Program-made: the position numbers and the translations under genes
DNA from: Thaumasiovibrio occultus
GTDB taxonomy: Bacteria; Pseudomonadota; Gammaproteobacteria; Enterobacterales; Vibrionaceae
Assembly (NCBI GenBank): GCA_019703815.1
Contig: AP023052.1
Span: 1 to 64,000 of the forward strand
Length of the DNA: 64,000 bases
Direction of reading: 5' to 3'
The notes under the pieces: model-generated
Databases searched by the model: none
What the model saw: only the letters and a program-made list of their open reading frames with translations
What the model was told of the DNA's origin: nothing
Shown: positions 9,061-20,938 of the stretch, in pieces
Layout of the letters: each line of letters starts with the position of its first letter
Numbering within the stretch: the first letter of the stretch is position 1

Positions 9061-10164
9061 ATGAAAGTCATTATTGAACGCTCACAACTGTTAAAGCCGT
9101 TACAACAAGTTTCTGGTGCACTGGGTGGACGCCCATCGTTGCCAATTCTGGGTAATGTGTTGGTGCAAGTGTCTGACTCTGGTCTGTTGTCGTTGACGGG
9201 AACCGATCTGGAAGTAGAGCTGATCGGTCAAGTTCAGCTAGAAGCGGACTTTGTGCCGGGTGCGATCACCGTACCGTCACGTAAGTTCCTCGATATTTGT
9301 CGAGGTTTGCCTGATGCGGCCGCTATCACTTTGGTGGTGGAAGGCGATCGCATGATCATCCGCTCTGGCCGCAGCCGTTACTCGTTGGCAACGCTGCCGG
9401 CAGAAGATTTCCCGAATATTGAAGATTGGCAAAGTGAAATTGAGTTTTCACTGTCACAAGCGGCGCTCCGTCAGCTGATCGACAGCACCCAGTTTTCCAT
9501 GGCGAACCAAGATGTACGCTACTACCTCAACGGGATGCTGTTTGAAACCGATGGCGACAAAGTACGCTCAGTAGCCACTGATGGTCACCGTATGGCGGTG
9601 TGTCAGGCGACGCTGGCCAATGCTGTCGATAGCAAGCAAGTGATCGTACCGCGCAAAGGGGTGCTGGAGCTGGTGCGTCTGCTTGAGCATTCTGATGAAG
9701 CAGTGTTGCTACAAATTGGTGGCTCGAACATTCGTACTTCGGTGAACGGTTTTGTGTTTACCTCGAAGCTGATTGATGGTCGCTTCCCGGATTATCGCCG
9801 CGTGATGCCGCAATCGAGCAATAAAACCTTGATCGCGCCGCGCGATGTGCTGAAACAAGCCTTCTCTCGTGCTGCGATTTTGTCGAACGAGAAATTCCGT
9901 GGCGTGCGCGTGAATTTAGACGCGGCGCAAATGCGTATTTCTGCCAATAACCCCGAGCAAGAAGAAGCGGAAGAGTTTTTGGATGTGGAATACCAAGGCG
10001 ATGCCCTAGAGATTGGTTTTAACGTTAGCTACGTGTTGGATGTGTTGAACACCCTGAAATGCGACGACGTTAAACTCCAGCTGACTGACGCCAATGCCAG
10101 TGCGTTGATTGAAGATGCACAAAACGATGACGCCAGTTATGTGGTGATGCCGATCAGGCTCTAA
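9061..10164 (+). CDS. dnaN: DNA polymerase III beta subunit (sliding clamp)
   Basis: The 367-residue protein is the processivity clamp, a ring-forming homodimer of three-domain subunits that tethers Pol III, Pol I, MutS and ligase. It begins [14 protein letters not shown] and ends with the conserved hydrophobic-cleft C-terminus YVVMPIRL. The [10 protein letters not shown] segment marks the second domain. One frame-neutral base separates it from recF. Co-transcribed with dnaA and recF. Confidence 0.98.
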   Translation: MKVIIERSQLLKPLQQVSGALGGRPSLPILGNVLVQVSDSGLLSLTGTDLEVELIGQVQLEADFVPGAITVPSRKFLDICRGLPDAAAITLVVEGDRMIIRSGRSRYSLATLPAEDFPNIEDWQSEIEFSLSQAALRQLIDSTQFSMANQDVRYYLNGMLFETDGDKVRSVATDGHRMAVCQATLANAVDSKQVIVPRKGVLELVRLLEHSDEAVLLQIGGSNIRTSVNGFVFTSKLIDGRFPDYRRVMPQSSNKTLIAPRDVLKQAFSRAAILSNEKFRGVRVNLDAAQMRISANNPEQEEAEEFLDVEYQGDALEIGFNVSYVLDVLNTLKCDDVKLQLTDANASALIEDAQNDDASYVVMPIRL

Positions 10165-10165
10165 T

Positions 10166-13682
<3,517 letters not shown>

Positions 13683-13709
13683 TGTTTAGCTAACATCTTG
13701 AATGTTAAG

Positions 13710-13739
13710 AGCGCCGTTATGTACGGCGCTTTTTTTTTT
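13710..13739 (+). terminator. Rho-independent terminator of gyrB
   Basis: AGCGCCGT (13710-13717) and ACGGCGCT (13723-13730) form a perfect stem with a TATGT loop, followed by nine T residues. The first IS200-type element begins directly after the T-run. Confidence 0.92.
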
Positions 13740-13750
13740 CCAACCTTAAA

Positions 13751-13770
13751 CCACCTTCTTTAGAAGGTGG
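13751..13770. repeat. Left-end hairpin of IS copy 1
   Basis: Perfect inverted repeat CCACCTTC with GAAGGTGG around TTTA. In the IS200/IS605 group such hairpins are the sites bound by the Y1 transposase. The same hairpin is at about 15027-15046 in copy 2. Confidence 0.8.
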
Positions 13771-13855
13771 TGATCGTTCTTTTGGGCTTTGCCCGAAGGA
13801 CGCTCATGTTCAATATGTCCTCGTTTGTAACCAGCAAATCAAGGAGATAGAGAAC

Positions 13856-14302
13856 ATGAGCAGATATGAATCCGCCTCACATGTGTATTACAGATGCCAG
13901 TATCATATAGTGTGGACTCCGAAGTATCGCCTAAAAATACTCAAGGGTAATCTAGGTAAGGAGTTGTACAGAAGCATCTACGTTTACAGCAATATGAAGA
14001 AATGTAAGGTTGTAGAGCTGAACGTTCAAATCGACCATGTTCATTTGGTCGTGAGACTACCACCGAGCCTGAGTATTTCAAGCTATATGGGTTTTATTAA
14101 AGGCCGTACAGCGATTAGGTTATTCAATAAATTTCCGTATTTGAGAAAGAAAAAGCTTTGGGGTAACAAGTTCTGGCAGCGAGGTTACTTCGTTGATTCG
14201 GTAGGAATGAACGAGGAAATTATTCGCAGATATGTCAGGCATCAAGATCGAGTGGGGAAGGAGGAAGAGGAGCGCCAAATGAAGCTAGGTATAGAGAATT
14301 AA
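13856..14302 (+). CDS. tnpA: IS200-type Y1 transposase, copy 1
   Basis: A 148-residue HUH single-strand transposase. The HUH motif is H61-V62-H63 in the segment IDHVHLVVRLP. The catalytic tyrosine is Y126 in RRYVRHQ, with the conserved Gln at 130. These residues are intact, so the enzyme is predicted active. The ATG is preceded by AAGGAG at a suitable distance. There is no TnpB-like second gene. The protein is identical to that of copy 2 despite five base differences. Confidence 0.93.
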   Translation: MSRYESASHVYYRCQYHIVWTPKYRLKILKGNLGKELYRSIYVYSNMKKCKVVELNVQIDHVHLVVRLPPSLSISSYMGFIKGRTAIRLFNKFPYLRKKKLWGNKFWQRGYFVDSVGMNEEIIRRYVRHQDRVGKEEEERQMKLGIEN

Positions 14303-14383
14303 CAGTGAGCCCCCTTATAGGGGGCCATTCAAAGCCACCTGCTTTGCAGGTGGATCTTTACTGCAATAAATTTCGATCTCGCG

Positions 14384-14411
14384 CTTGGAATTGGATTTAT
14401 TGACTCCAGAT
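14384..14411 (+). promoter_or_regulatory. Possible sigma-32 (heat shock) promoter of ibpA
   Basis: CTTGGAA (14384-14390), then 13 bases, then CTCCAGAT (14404-14411) resembles the sigma-32 pattern CTTGAAA-N11-16-CCCCATNT. It lies about 100 bp upstream of the Hsp20 start and only about 20 bp downstream of the IS right end. Confidence 0.45.
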
Positions 14412-14515
14412 CTAGTAATGAAGCAAAGAGACGCCGATCGGGTCTCACCGCACTGGTCCACATGGAGAGTGCCGCTTCTTACTTAACAACTATTGCTTCT
14501 ATGAAGGATAAGATT
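14412..14515 (+). promoter_or_regulatory. ROSE-like RNA thermometer in the ibpA leader
   Basis: The leader ends in a short hairpin, TTGCTTC (14493-14499), loop TAT, GAAGGATA (14503-14510), which hides the AAGGA ribosome site. G14495 faces G14507 between canonical pairs, the hallmark G-G mismatch of ROSE elements that melt at heat-shock temperature. Upstream bases can form further stems. Established for ibpA leaders of enterics; inferred here from the sequence. Confidence 0.7.
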
Positions 14516-14959
14516 ATGCGAAATATTGATTTCACGCCGCTGTACCGCAGCGCAATTGGTTTTGATCGTCTGTTCAACATGATGGAAAACGCCTCACCGA
14601 ACAACAGCGGTGGCTATCCGCCTTACAACATCGAACAGCAAGACGACAACCACTACCGAATTACGATGGCCGTGGCGGGCTTTGCCGAAGAGCAGCTCGA
14701 CATTACCCAACAGCAAAACACCCTGATCGTGAGCGGCACCAAAACCGCCGATGAAGGGGTAGAGCGTCGCTTCCTTTACCAAGGTATTGCCGACCGCAAC
14801 TTCGAACGTAAATTCCAACTGGCTGATCATGTCAATGTGATTGGCGCGCAAATGGAAAATGGTTTACTGCACATCGATCTTGAGCGCGAAATTCCCGAAG
14901 CGATGAAACCGCGCAAGATCAATATCGGCCGAAGTGAACTACTCGAAAGTAACGAGTAA
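14516..14959 (+). CDS. ibpA: Small heat shock protein IbpA/Hsp20
   Basis: A 147-residue alpha-crystallin-domain chaperone that binds unfolding proteins and holds them for DnaK/ClpB. The N-terminus [20 protein letters not shown] closely matches IbpA. The alpha-crystallin domain spans about 35-125 with the signature [14 protein letters not shown] near 114-127, and an I-N-I motif at 135-137 in the tail mediates oligomer contacts. I chose the ATG at 14516 because it follows AAGGAT and the ROSE hairpin; upstream in-frame ATGs are in the leader. Flanked by two direct IS copies. Confidence 0.93.
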   Translation: MRNIDFTPLYRSAIGFDRLFNMMENASPNNSGGYPPYNIEQQDDNHYRITMAVAGFAEEQLDITQQQNTLIVSGTKTADEGVERRFLYQGIADRNFERKFQLADHVNVIGAQMENGLLHIDLEREIPEAMKPRKINIGRSELLESNE

Positions 14960-14986
14960 TTTTTTTGCTGAATGATGACTAAAACA

Positions 14987-15010
14987 ACGCCCGCTACTGC
15001 GGGCGTTTTT
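14987..15010 (+). terminator. Rho-independent terminator of ibpA
   Basis: ACGCCCGC (14987-14994), loop TACT, GCGGGCGT (14999-15006), then TTTTGTTTT. IS copy 2 starts right after the T-rich tail. Confidence 0.9.
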
Positions 15011-15015
15011 GTTTT

Positions 15016-15638
15016 CCAACCTTAAACCACCTTCTTTAGAAGGTGGTGATCGTTCTTTTGGGCTTTGCCCGAAGGACGCTCATGTTCAATATGTCCTCGT
15101 TTGTAACCAGCAAATCAAGGAGATAGAGAACATGAGCAGATATGAATCCGCCTCACATGTGTATTACAGATGCCAGTATCATATAGTGTGGACTCCGAAG
15201 TATCGCCTGAAAATACTCAAGGGTAATTTAGGTAAGGAGTTATACAGAAGCATCTACGTTTACAGCAATATGAAGAAATGTAAGGTTGTAGAGTTGAACG
15301 TTCAAATCGACCATGTTCATTTGGTCGTGAGACTACCACCGAGCCTGAGTATTTCAAGCTATATGGGTTTTATTAAAGGCCGTACAGCGATTAGGTTATT
15401 CAATAAATTTCCGTATTTGAGAAAGAAAAAGCTTTGGGGTAACAAGTTCTGGCAGCGAGGTTACTTCGTTGATTCGGTAGGAATGAACGAGGAAATTATT
15501 CGCAGATATGTCAGGCATCAAGATCGAGTGGGGAAGGAAGAAGAGGAGCGCCAAATGAAGCTAGGTATAGAGAATTAACAGTGAGCCCCCTTATAGGGGG
15601 CCATTCAAAGCCACCTGCTTTGCAGGTGGATCTTTACT
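15016..15638 (+). mobile_element. IS200-type insertion sequence, copy 2
   Basis: Same 623-bp length, orientation and ends as copy 1, starting CCAACC after TTTT and ending CTTTACT. By eye I find only five base differences from copy 1, all in the transposase gene. It lies just after the ibpA terminator, so both copies occupy the poly-T tail of a terminator. Confidence 0.9.
15132..15578 (+). CDS. tnpA: IS200-type Y1 transposase, copy 2
   Basis: Encodes the same 148 residues as copy 1 (HUH at 61-63, Y126). The frame stays open upstream to about 15009, but the real start is the ATG at 15132 after AAGGAG, as in copy 1. The five differences from copy 1 are synonymous (four Leu codons, one Glu codon). 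Predicted intact. Confidence 0.93.
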   Translation: MSRYESASHVYYRCQYHIVWTPKYRLKILKGNLGKELYRSIYVYSNMKKCKVVELNVQIDHVHLVVRLPPSLSISSYMGFIKGRTAIRLFNKFPYLRKKKLWGNKFWQRGYFVDSVGMNEEIIRRYVRHQDRVGKEEEERQMKLGIEN

Positions 15639-15794
15639 TGCGCAGAATTGCATTATATCGCTATTTAGCATTAAACGTGACAGGGTGTACGTTTAAATCT
15701 GTCACGGTTTGAAGGTATAGAATCAGTGAAAATTGAGCGTTAATTTGGCCGATTTGAGCCTCATTTCCTGTTTTACTCGAAATCAGTTTAGCCA

Positions 15795-15943
15795 TGTTTA
15801 CATCGTGAACATGAGTCTGCAGATCAGCTAGACCGCATTAGTAGAAATTTTGCTTCCCGGTGTTCACCTGGTGAACATGGAACTACACATTGGCTAACTC
15901 ACATCATTAGATATTCCGCTCCCTGATGTTCACGTGGTGCACA
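15795..15943. repeat. Three 17-bp palindromes at exact 66-bp spacing
   Basis: TGTTTACATCGTGAACA (15795-15811), TGTTCACCTGGTGAACA (15861-15877) and TGTTCACGTGGTGCACA (15927-15943). The starts are exactly 66 bp apart. The middle copy is a perfect 8-1-8 palindrome. By hand count, the first and second 66-bp units agree at 44 of 66 positions, so this is a degenerate tandem repeat whose palindromic part is best conserved. The binding protein is unknown. They differ from the 16-bp parS in length and centre. Confidence 0.85.
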
Positions 15944-16031
15944 TGGGCCTGGCATTCTGCTTTTCTCCATACGACTATTTATCTCTGAAATTTCAGCTTA
16001 GGCTGTGAAAGTGTAGTTAAGGGTGGGGTAG

Positions 16032-16047
16032 TGTTTCACGTGAAACA
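16032..16047. promoter_or_regulatory. parS: parS centromere-like site 1
   Basis: TGTTTCACGTGAAACA is a perfect 16-bp palindrome and a full match to the chromosomal ParB/Spo0J parS consensus. It lies about 16 kb from oriC, the expected location for segregation sites. Confidence 0.93.
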
Positions 16048-16374
16048 CCAAGGTAATTTCTGAATATCTAACTTGTGCGGGTAAACCAATGTCGGGGCAA
16101 ACGCTTCAGAGTAGAGGTGAAGTTCTTACGTGTTCTCGTTTTCGTTAGTGGATAAATGCGCGATGCCTTCTTCGTGATAGGCCGACCAACGGGCCAAGAA
16201 TTTAACGAACGTACGAGCTAACCGGAGACAAGATGCGTTGAAAAAGTGTTTAATACGAATGCGCTAAGGAAGGAAAATTGGCGCGATGAGAGTAGCCATA
16301 TTGTTATCTCATCCAGATCCTAGAGCCAGCGGATGGGAAACATATGCGGTCATGTGAATGAAGAAACAGAAACG

Positions 16375-16398
16375 AAAAAGGAGCCGTAGCTCCTTTTT
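16375..16398 (-). terminator. Terminator of avtA (bidirectional)
   Basis: AAAAAGGAGC (16375-16384), loop CGTA, GCTCCTTTTT (16389-16398). It lies 37 bases past the avtA stop on the minus strand. It could also end a plus-strand transcript coming from the non-coding region. Confidence 0.85.
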
Positions 16399-16418
16399 CA
16401 TGTCGGAAAATCGCAGAA

Positions 16419-16434
16419 GGTTTCACATGAAACA
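16419..16434. promoter_or_regulatory. Degenerate parS-like site
   Basis: GGTTTCACATGAAACA differs from parS at two of 16 positions (first and ninth). It lies directly against the avtA stop codon. The ninth-position change breaks the central CG, so binding is uncertain. Confidence 0.45.
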
Positions 16435-17688
16435 TTAACCTTCAGCGTAAGCGCGTTGGACTTCTTCAGCGATAATGGCGATGCCACGCTGAATATCATC
16501 CTCGTCTTGCACGTAATTCATTCGCACGCATTGGCGTTGATGTGGCCAATTTGGATCGTCGATACCAATGAAGAAATGCTCGCCAGGGACGATCAATACG
16601 CCTCTTTTCTTCAAACGTTGATAGAGTTCGTTGGCCGAAATGGGTAACTCATCAAACCAAAGCCAAAGGAAAATAGCGCCCTCTGGTTTGTGGATCTGAA
16701 AGCGTTCGTCATCAATAGCATTGAGTAACCATTGGCTCACTTTCAGCGCTTTGGCTTGGTAATAGGGTTTGATCACTGTGCTGCTAAGTTCTAGCAGTTG
16801 CTGCTCTTCGATCAGCGCGTTACCCAACAAGGGACCAATGCTGCTCGGCGCCAAATTAAGGACACCGGTGATGTTAGTCAGGGCGGTGGTGATCGCTTCA
16901 TTGGCAATCACAATACCGCAGCGTACGCCCGGTAGTCCCAACTTCGACAGGCTCATACACAAAATAGTGTTGTCATTCCAAAAGGGGGTGACAGGCTCGA
17001 AGATGATATCGGGAAAAGGCACGCCATAGGCGTTGTCGATGATCAGTGGAATGTCATGTTCACGGGCGAGGGTGTCGAGCTGGCTGATCTCGCTGTCGGT
17101 CAGTACATTCCCGGTTGGGTTGGTCGGGCGAGAAACACAAATCGCGCCAATGGAATCGTCGATACGCAGCGCATCAAAGTCGACATGGTATTTAAACCGG
17201 CGATTGGGCAGTTGTTCAATGGTGGGTTTAACACTGGTAAACATGTTATTGGCCAAACCGCTATCGGCATAACCAATGTATTCCGGTGCTAGGGGTAGGA
17301 GGATTTTTTTGCTTCTGCCATCATCAAATTCACCTGCTAGAAGATTAAACAGATTGAAAAACGCACTTTGCGACCCATTGCTTAGGCTGATGTTTTTCTC
17401 GGTGATAGGCCAGCCGTAAGTGTCGCGCAGTAGGGTAGCAAGGCTGCTAATAAAGCTGTCTTTACCTTGCGGACCATCGTAGTTCATCATGGCTTTGGTT
17501 AATGCGCCGCTCTCTAATAAACGCTGATTAAGCTTATCAAAGTGGTCTTGCATTTCGGGGATACGGGCGGGATTGCCGCCGCCGAGCATGATCGCGTCGG
17601 GGTTAGTCAGTCCTTCATTTAAGTCATCCATTAACTGGGTAATACCCGAGAACCGCCCAAGCTTATTGCCGAATGATGAATAATCCAT
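16435..17688 (-). CDS. avtA: Valine-pyruvate aminotransferase
   Basis: A fold-type I PLP enzyme of 417 residues that interconverts valine/2-oxoisovalerate with pyruvate/alanine (also called transaminase C). The PLP lysine is K249 in CMSLSKLGLPGVRCG. The motif NYDGPQGK near 69-76 and the segments NGSQSAFFNLFNL and PLAPEYIGYAD match AvtA rather than MocR regulators, and there is no N-terminal DNA-binding domain. It sits upstream of glyS as in Vibrio. Single-gene unit with its own terminator. Confidence 0.9.
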   Translation of the reverse strand: MDYSSFGNKLGRFSGITQLMDDLNEGLTNPDAIMLGGGNPARIPEMQDHFDKLNQRLLESGALTKAMMNYDGPQGKDSFISSLATLLRDTYGWPITEKNISLSNGSQSAFFNLFNLLAGEFDDGRSKKILLPLAPEYIGYADSGLANNMFTSVKPTIEQLPNRRFKYHVDFDALRIDDSIGAICVSRPTNPTGNVLTDSEISQLDTLAREHDIPLIIDNAYGVPFPDIIFEPVTPFWNDNTILCMSLSKLGLPGVRCGIVIANEAITTALTNITGVLNLAPSSIGPLLGNALIEEQQLLELSSTVIKPYYQAKALKVSQWLLNAIDDERFQIHKPEGAIFLWLWFDELPISANELYQRLKKRGVLIVPGEHFFIGIDDPNWPHQRQCVRMNYVQDEDDIQRGIAIIAEEVQRAYAEG

Positions 17689-17945
17689 ACTTCACTCACC
17701 TATCTTCTTGTTATGTTTTGTTGTGTTTGTTTGATGCACAAACATACCGTAAACCGGTGATCAGCAAAAGCTGAATGTTAGTTTGATTTTAGAAGAATGT
17801 TGAAATACATGGCGATGAGGCTAAGGCGATTGACTGCAAATACATCCCACTAATGGGTAATTGTTTTATTCGGATGGGAAACGGTGGGGAGGAAGTCGAA
17901 GAGCACTGCCGGTTTACCTGCGGTAATCGTGAGAGGACGGTTGGA

Positions 17946-17961
17946 TGTTTCACGTGAAACA
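17946..17961. promoter_or_regulatory. parS: parS centromere-like site 2
   Basis: A second perfect TGTTTCACGTGAAACA, 1.9 kb from the first. It lies in the 560-bp gap between avtA and the YbjN-domain gene, where I see no credible gene. Confidence 0.93.
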
Positions 17962-18248
17962 AACCGAATGTTTGATGTGCATTCATATGTATTTCCATCT
18001 GTGGCGTAGACGGATAAACAAGAAGATCAAAAATTAAGGCGAAATACTGAGAGTGCACACACAAATAATAGGATTTAACTGGCTTTGCTATTGATAAATA
18101 AACAGGTTTCTACAAAGATCTGATTTGAGATTAATCACACTTCTTGTGTTCATCGATATTGTGCAACCACAAGCTAGGCTGACGTCGAGAAGGTAGCCAA
18201 GTCGTTGGTTCGATTATCCTCGTCTACTTAAAATTAAGGCTGATATAC

Positions 18249-18728
18249 ATGAAAACTACCAAGCTACTGCTAAAAACTTCCGTGTTGGCGATGCTACTTT
18301 CTACGCCAGCATTAGCGCGTGACACGCTGATTGGTGCTGATAATCCAGAAGGTATCCTAAAGATTGCACAGGAATTCGGTAACGCTGAATTGACTGTGGA
18401 CTCATACGGCGACCCAATGATCGAAGCAGAGATGAACGACACCACCTACCGGATTGTTTTCTATGATTGTGACATGGATGGCTCTGATTGTGGCGCGATC
18501 AACTTCGGTGCAATGTGGTACAACGAGAACAATGTATCACTGCGTGACATCAACAATTGGAACAGCACTGAGCGTTACGGTCAGGCGTACCTAGATTCTG
18601 ATAAAGATCCAAACCTTGATTTCGAAGTGAACCTTGAGCACGGTGTGACTGTGCGTAACTTGGAAGCGACGTTTGAGAACTGGGAAACTGCGCTAATGAC
18701 GTTTGAGTCTGAGATGCTAGGTTACTAA
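18249..18728 (+). CDS. Secreted YbjN-domain protein
   Basis: A 159-residue protein with a signal peptide (cleavage near 23, after TPALA). The rest is one YbjN-type domain: the segment VDSYGDPMIEAEM, FYDC..SDCG with two cysteines likely to be disulfide-bonded in the periplasm, NNWNSTERYGQAYLDSDKDP, and a final LEATFENW helix. The YbjN fold resembles type III secretion chaperones; the role of periplasmic members is unknown. Monocistronic with a strong terminator. parS lies upstream. Confidence 0.75.
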   Translation: MKTTKLLLKTSVLAMLLSTPALARDTLIGADNPEGILKIAQEFGNAELTVDSYGDPMIEAEMNDTTYRIVFYDCDMDGSDCGAINFGAMWYNENNVSLRDINNWNSTERYGQAYLDSDKDPNLDFEVNLEHGVTVRNLEATFENWETALMTFESEMLGY

Positions 18729-18744
18729 TCTCAATCTCTAACGT

Positions 18745-18772
18745 AAAAGGCCAGTTGATACTGGCCTTTTTT
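18745..18772 (+). terminator. Terminator of the YbjN-domain gene
   Basis: AAAAGGCCAG (18745-18754), loop TTGATA, CTGGCCTTTT (18761-18770) with further T residues. Confidence 0.9.
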
Positions 18773-18819
18773 GATCGCGGCGTTGCTGGATAATATCGCA
18801 GAGAATGGCGCGCAATAAA

Positions 18820-18842
18820 AAAGCCCTGCATGGCAGGGCTTT
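18820..18842 (-). terminator. Terminator of glyQS
   Basis: AAAGCCCTGC (18820-18829) pairs with GCAGGGCTTT (18833-18842). The A-run at 18817-18822 gives the U-run on the minus strand. It lies 17 bases past the glyS stop. Confidence 0.88.
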
Positions 18843-18859
18843 GGTTTTCTGAATGTCAC

Positions 18860-20929
18860 TTATTTCTGCAACACAGAAATATCAGCAATTTTCAGGAACT
18901 GCTCACGTAAGGTGTTTAGCATGGTCAGACGGTTCACTTTCAGTGCTTCGTCATCCGCCATTACCATCACGCCATCAAAGAAGGCATCCACTGATTCACG
19001 TAGCGTTGATAGCTCGGTTAGGGCTTGCTGGTAATCACCTTGGGCAAATACAGAGTCCAGCTTAGCCACAACGTCAGTGACGTTGGTTGCTAGTGCTTTC
19101 TCTGCATCTTCCACCAATAGGCTCGCGTCGATGGCTGGGTTTAGTTCACCTTCGAACTTCGCCAGGATGTTGCCGACGCGTTTGTTCGCTGCCGCCAAAG
19201 ATTCCGCCGCATCCAGTGAGCGGAAGTGCGTTACCGCTTTCACACGTTTGTCGAAATCAGCAGGGCGAGTAGGGCGACGTGCCAATACTGCTTGGATAAC
19301 GTCGACGCTGAAACCTTCGTCTTGATACCAAGCACGGAAACGGCCCAGCATAAACTCAATCACATCCGCTTCAACATTGTCGTTCGTCAGCTTGTCACCA
19401 AACAGTGATTTCGCTTTCGCCACGAGATCAACCAGGTCAAGATCGTAGCCGTACTCAACGATGATACGTAGCACACCCAAAGAAGCGCGACGTAGGGCGA
19501 ACGGATCAGAGCCTTTAGGTGCTTGACCAATACCGAAAATACCCACGATGGTATCTAGCTTGTCGGCCATCGCTACCGCTGAAGAGACACCATTGGTTGG
19601 CAGTTCGTCACCAGCAAAACGTGGCATGTATTGCTCGTTTAGCGCGACTGCAACTTCTTCTGCTTCACCGTCGTGGCGTGCGTAGTGCATGCCCATCACA
19701 CCTTGGGTGTCGGTGAACTCGAAGACCATCGAAGTCATCAAGTCACACTTAGCTAGCAAGCCTGCGCGCTTTGATTTCTCAACATCGGTACCGATTTTCT
19801 CAGCGATGTAACCAGCTAGCTCAGTGATGCGATCAGTTTTGTCTTTGATCGTACCCAGTTGCTTTTGGAAGATGGCCGTTTCTAACTGTGCTAGACGGTC
19901 AACCAACGGACGCTTACGGTCAGTGTTAAAGAAGAACTCGGCATCGGCTAGGCGAGGGCGAACGACTTTCTCGTTACCTTCGATAACATGACGCGGCTCT
20001 TTCGATTCAATGTTCGATACGAAGATGAAGTTGGGTAGCAGACGTTTTTCGCTGTCGTAAACAGGGAAGTACTTCTGATCGCCTTTCATGGTGTAAACCA
20101 ACGCTTCGGCAGGAACTTTCAAAAATTCCTCTTCGAACTTCGCGGTTAGTACCACTGGCCATTCAACCAAAGATGCGACTTCTTCAACAAGATCATCTTC
20201 GAGATCAGCAATACCACCAACTTGCTCCGCCGCTTTTTGGGCATCAGCAATGATGGTCGCTTTACGCGCTTCGTAATCGGCAATCACTTTACCGCGCTCT
20301 TCTAGGATCGCTGGGTACTGATCGGCATTGTCGATAGTAAACTCAGCTTCACCCATAAAGCGGTGACCACGGATCACGCGATCAGACGCAACGCCTAGGA
20401 TAGTGCCTTCGATCAGCTCATCACCCAACAGCATGGTCAGGGTTTTCACTGGACGAATAAATTGGGTTTCTTTGTCACCCCAACGCATTGGCTTCGCGAT
20501 AGGCAGGTTAGCCAGGGCTTTATCCGCTAGCTCAACCACAAGTGCTTTCGCGTCTTGGCCTTTTTGCGCTTGTTTGAACAGCAGCCATTCGCCTTTGTCG
20601 GTTTTTAGACGCTCAGCTTGGTCAACGGTGATCCCGTTACCGCGCGCCCAACCTTCAGCAGCTTTAGTTGGGTTGCCATCGGCATCAAACGCTTGTGCGA
20701 TAGCAGGACCGCGTTTTTCTACCACTTTATCCGCTTGCTTTTCTGCAAGTGCTTTCACTTTCAGTGCTAGACGGCGCGGGGTGGCAAACCACTCGATAGA
20801 TTCAAACACTAACTCAGCAGTATTCAATTCCGCTTCGAAGTTGTTTTTAAACGCTTCGGCTAGAGTACGTAGTTGCGTTGGTGGTAGCTCTTCAGTACCC
20901 AGCTCGATCAGAAAATTACGTTCGCTCAT
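18860..20929 (-). CDS. glyS: Glycine-tRNA ligase beta subunit
   Basis: The 689-residue beta chain of the alpha2-beta2 bacterial glycyl-tRNA synthetase, the same length as E. coli. It begins [17 protein letters not shown], the invariant start, and carries [10 protein letters not shown] near 50-60. The anticodon-binding region is in the C-terminal 150 residues ([10 protein letters not shown]). It pairs with GlyQ to charge tRNA-Gly. Nine bases separate it from glyQ, with an AGGAG ribosome site before the ATG, so the two are co-translated. Confidence 0.97.
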   Translation of the reverse strand: MSERNFLIELGTEELPPTQLRTLAEAFKNNFEAELNTAELVFESIEWFATPRRLALKVKALAEKQADKVVEKRGPAIAQAFDADGNPTKAAEGWARGNGITVDQAERLKTDKGEWLLFKQAQKGQDAKALVVELADKALANLPIAKPMRWGDKETQFIRPVKTLTMLLGDELIEGTILGVASDRVIRGHRFMGEAEFTIDNADQYPAILEERGKVIADYEARKATIIADAQKAAEQVGGIADLEDDLVEEVASLVEWPVVLTAKFEEEFLKVPAEALVYTMKGDQKYFPVYDSEKRLLPNFIFVSNIESKEPRHVIEGNEKVVRPRLADAEFFFNTDRKRPLVDRLAQLETAIFQKQLGTIKDKTDRITELAGYIAEKIGTDVEKSKRAGLLAKCDLMTSMVFEFTDTQGVMGMHYARHDGEAEEVAVALNEQYMPRFAGDELPTNGVSSAVAMADKLDTIVGIFGIGQAPKGSDPFALRRASLGVLRIIVEYGYDLDLVDLVAKAKSLFGDKLTNDNVEADVIEFMLGRFRAWYQDEGFSVDVIQAVLARRPTRPADFDKRVKAVTHFRSLDAAESLAAANKRVGNILAKFEGELNPAIDASLLVEDAEKALATNVTDVVAKLDSVFAQGDYQQALTELSTLRESVDAFFDGVMVMADDEALKVNRLTMLNTLREQFLKIADISVLQK

Positions 20930-20938
20930 GAGTACTCC

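Larger units (their letters stand above)
13740..14362 (+). mobile_element. IS200-type insertion sequence, copy 1
   Basis: A 623-bp element with one transposase gene. It has subterminal imperfect hairpins rather than inverted-repeat ends: CCACCTTC/GAAGGTGG at 13751-13770 near the left end and CCACCTGC/GCAGGTGG at 14335-14353 near the right end. A 5' leader hairpin (GGGC TTT GCCC, 13784-13794) and a GC-rich hairpin after the gene (14309-14325) fit the IS200 pattern, in which the leader limits transposase translation. Boundaries come from alignment to copy 2. It sits immediately after the gyrB terminator. Confidence 0.9.
15639..16374. other. Long non-coding region with palindrome array and parS
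   Basis: About 735 bp with no credible reading frame between IS copy 2 and the avtA terminator. It holds three palindromes at 66-bp spacing (15795-15943), a 12-bp perfect palindrome CTGAAATTTCAG at 15985-15996 and a parS at 16032-16047. Nothing recognisable was seen from 16048 to 16374, although a small RNA there cannot be excluded. Confidence 0.7.

Noticed and set aside
15009-15131. 41-codon N-terminal extension of the second transposase
   Set aside because: The extension crosses the IS left-end hairpin and is absent in copy 1, where the same ATG is used.
13740-15638. Composite transposon carrying ibpA
   Set aside because: IS200-type elements move as single strands and ibpA is in its expected syntenic place, so it was not brought in by the pair.
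16048-16374. Possible sRNA ending at the 16375-16398 hairpin
   Set aside because: The hairpin already serves avtA on the other strand and I found no promoter or known RNA motif on the plus strand.
17789-18064. 91-codon minus-strand frame over parS site 2
   Set aside because: No recognisable protein features, and it runs through a parS palindrome in an intergenic gap.
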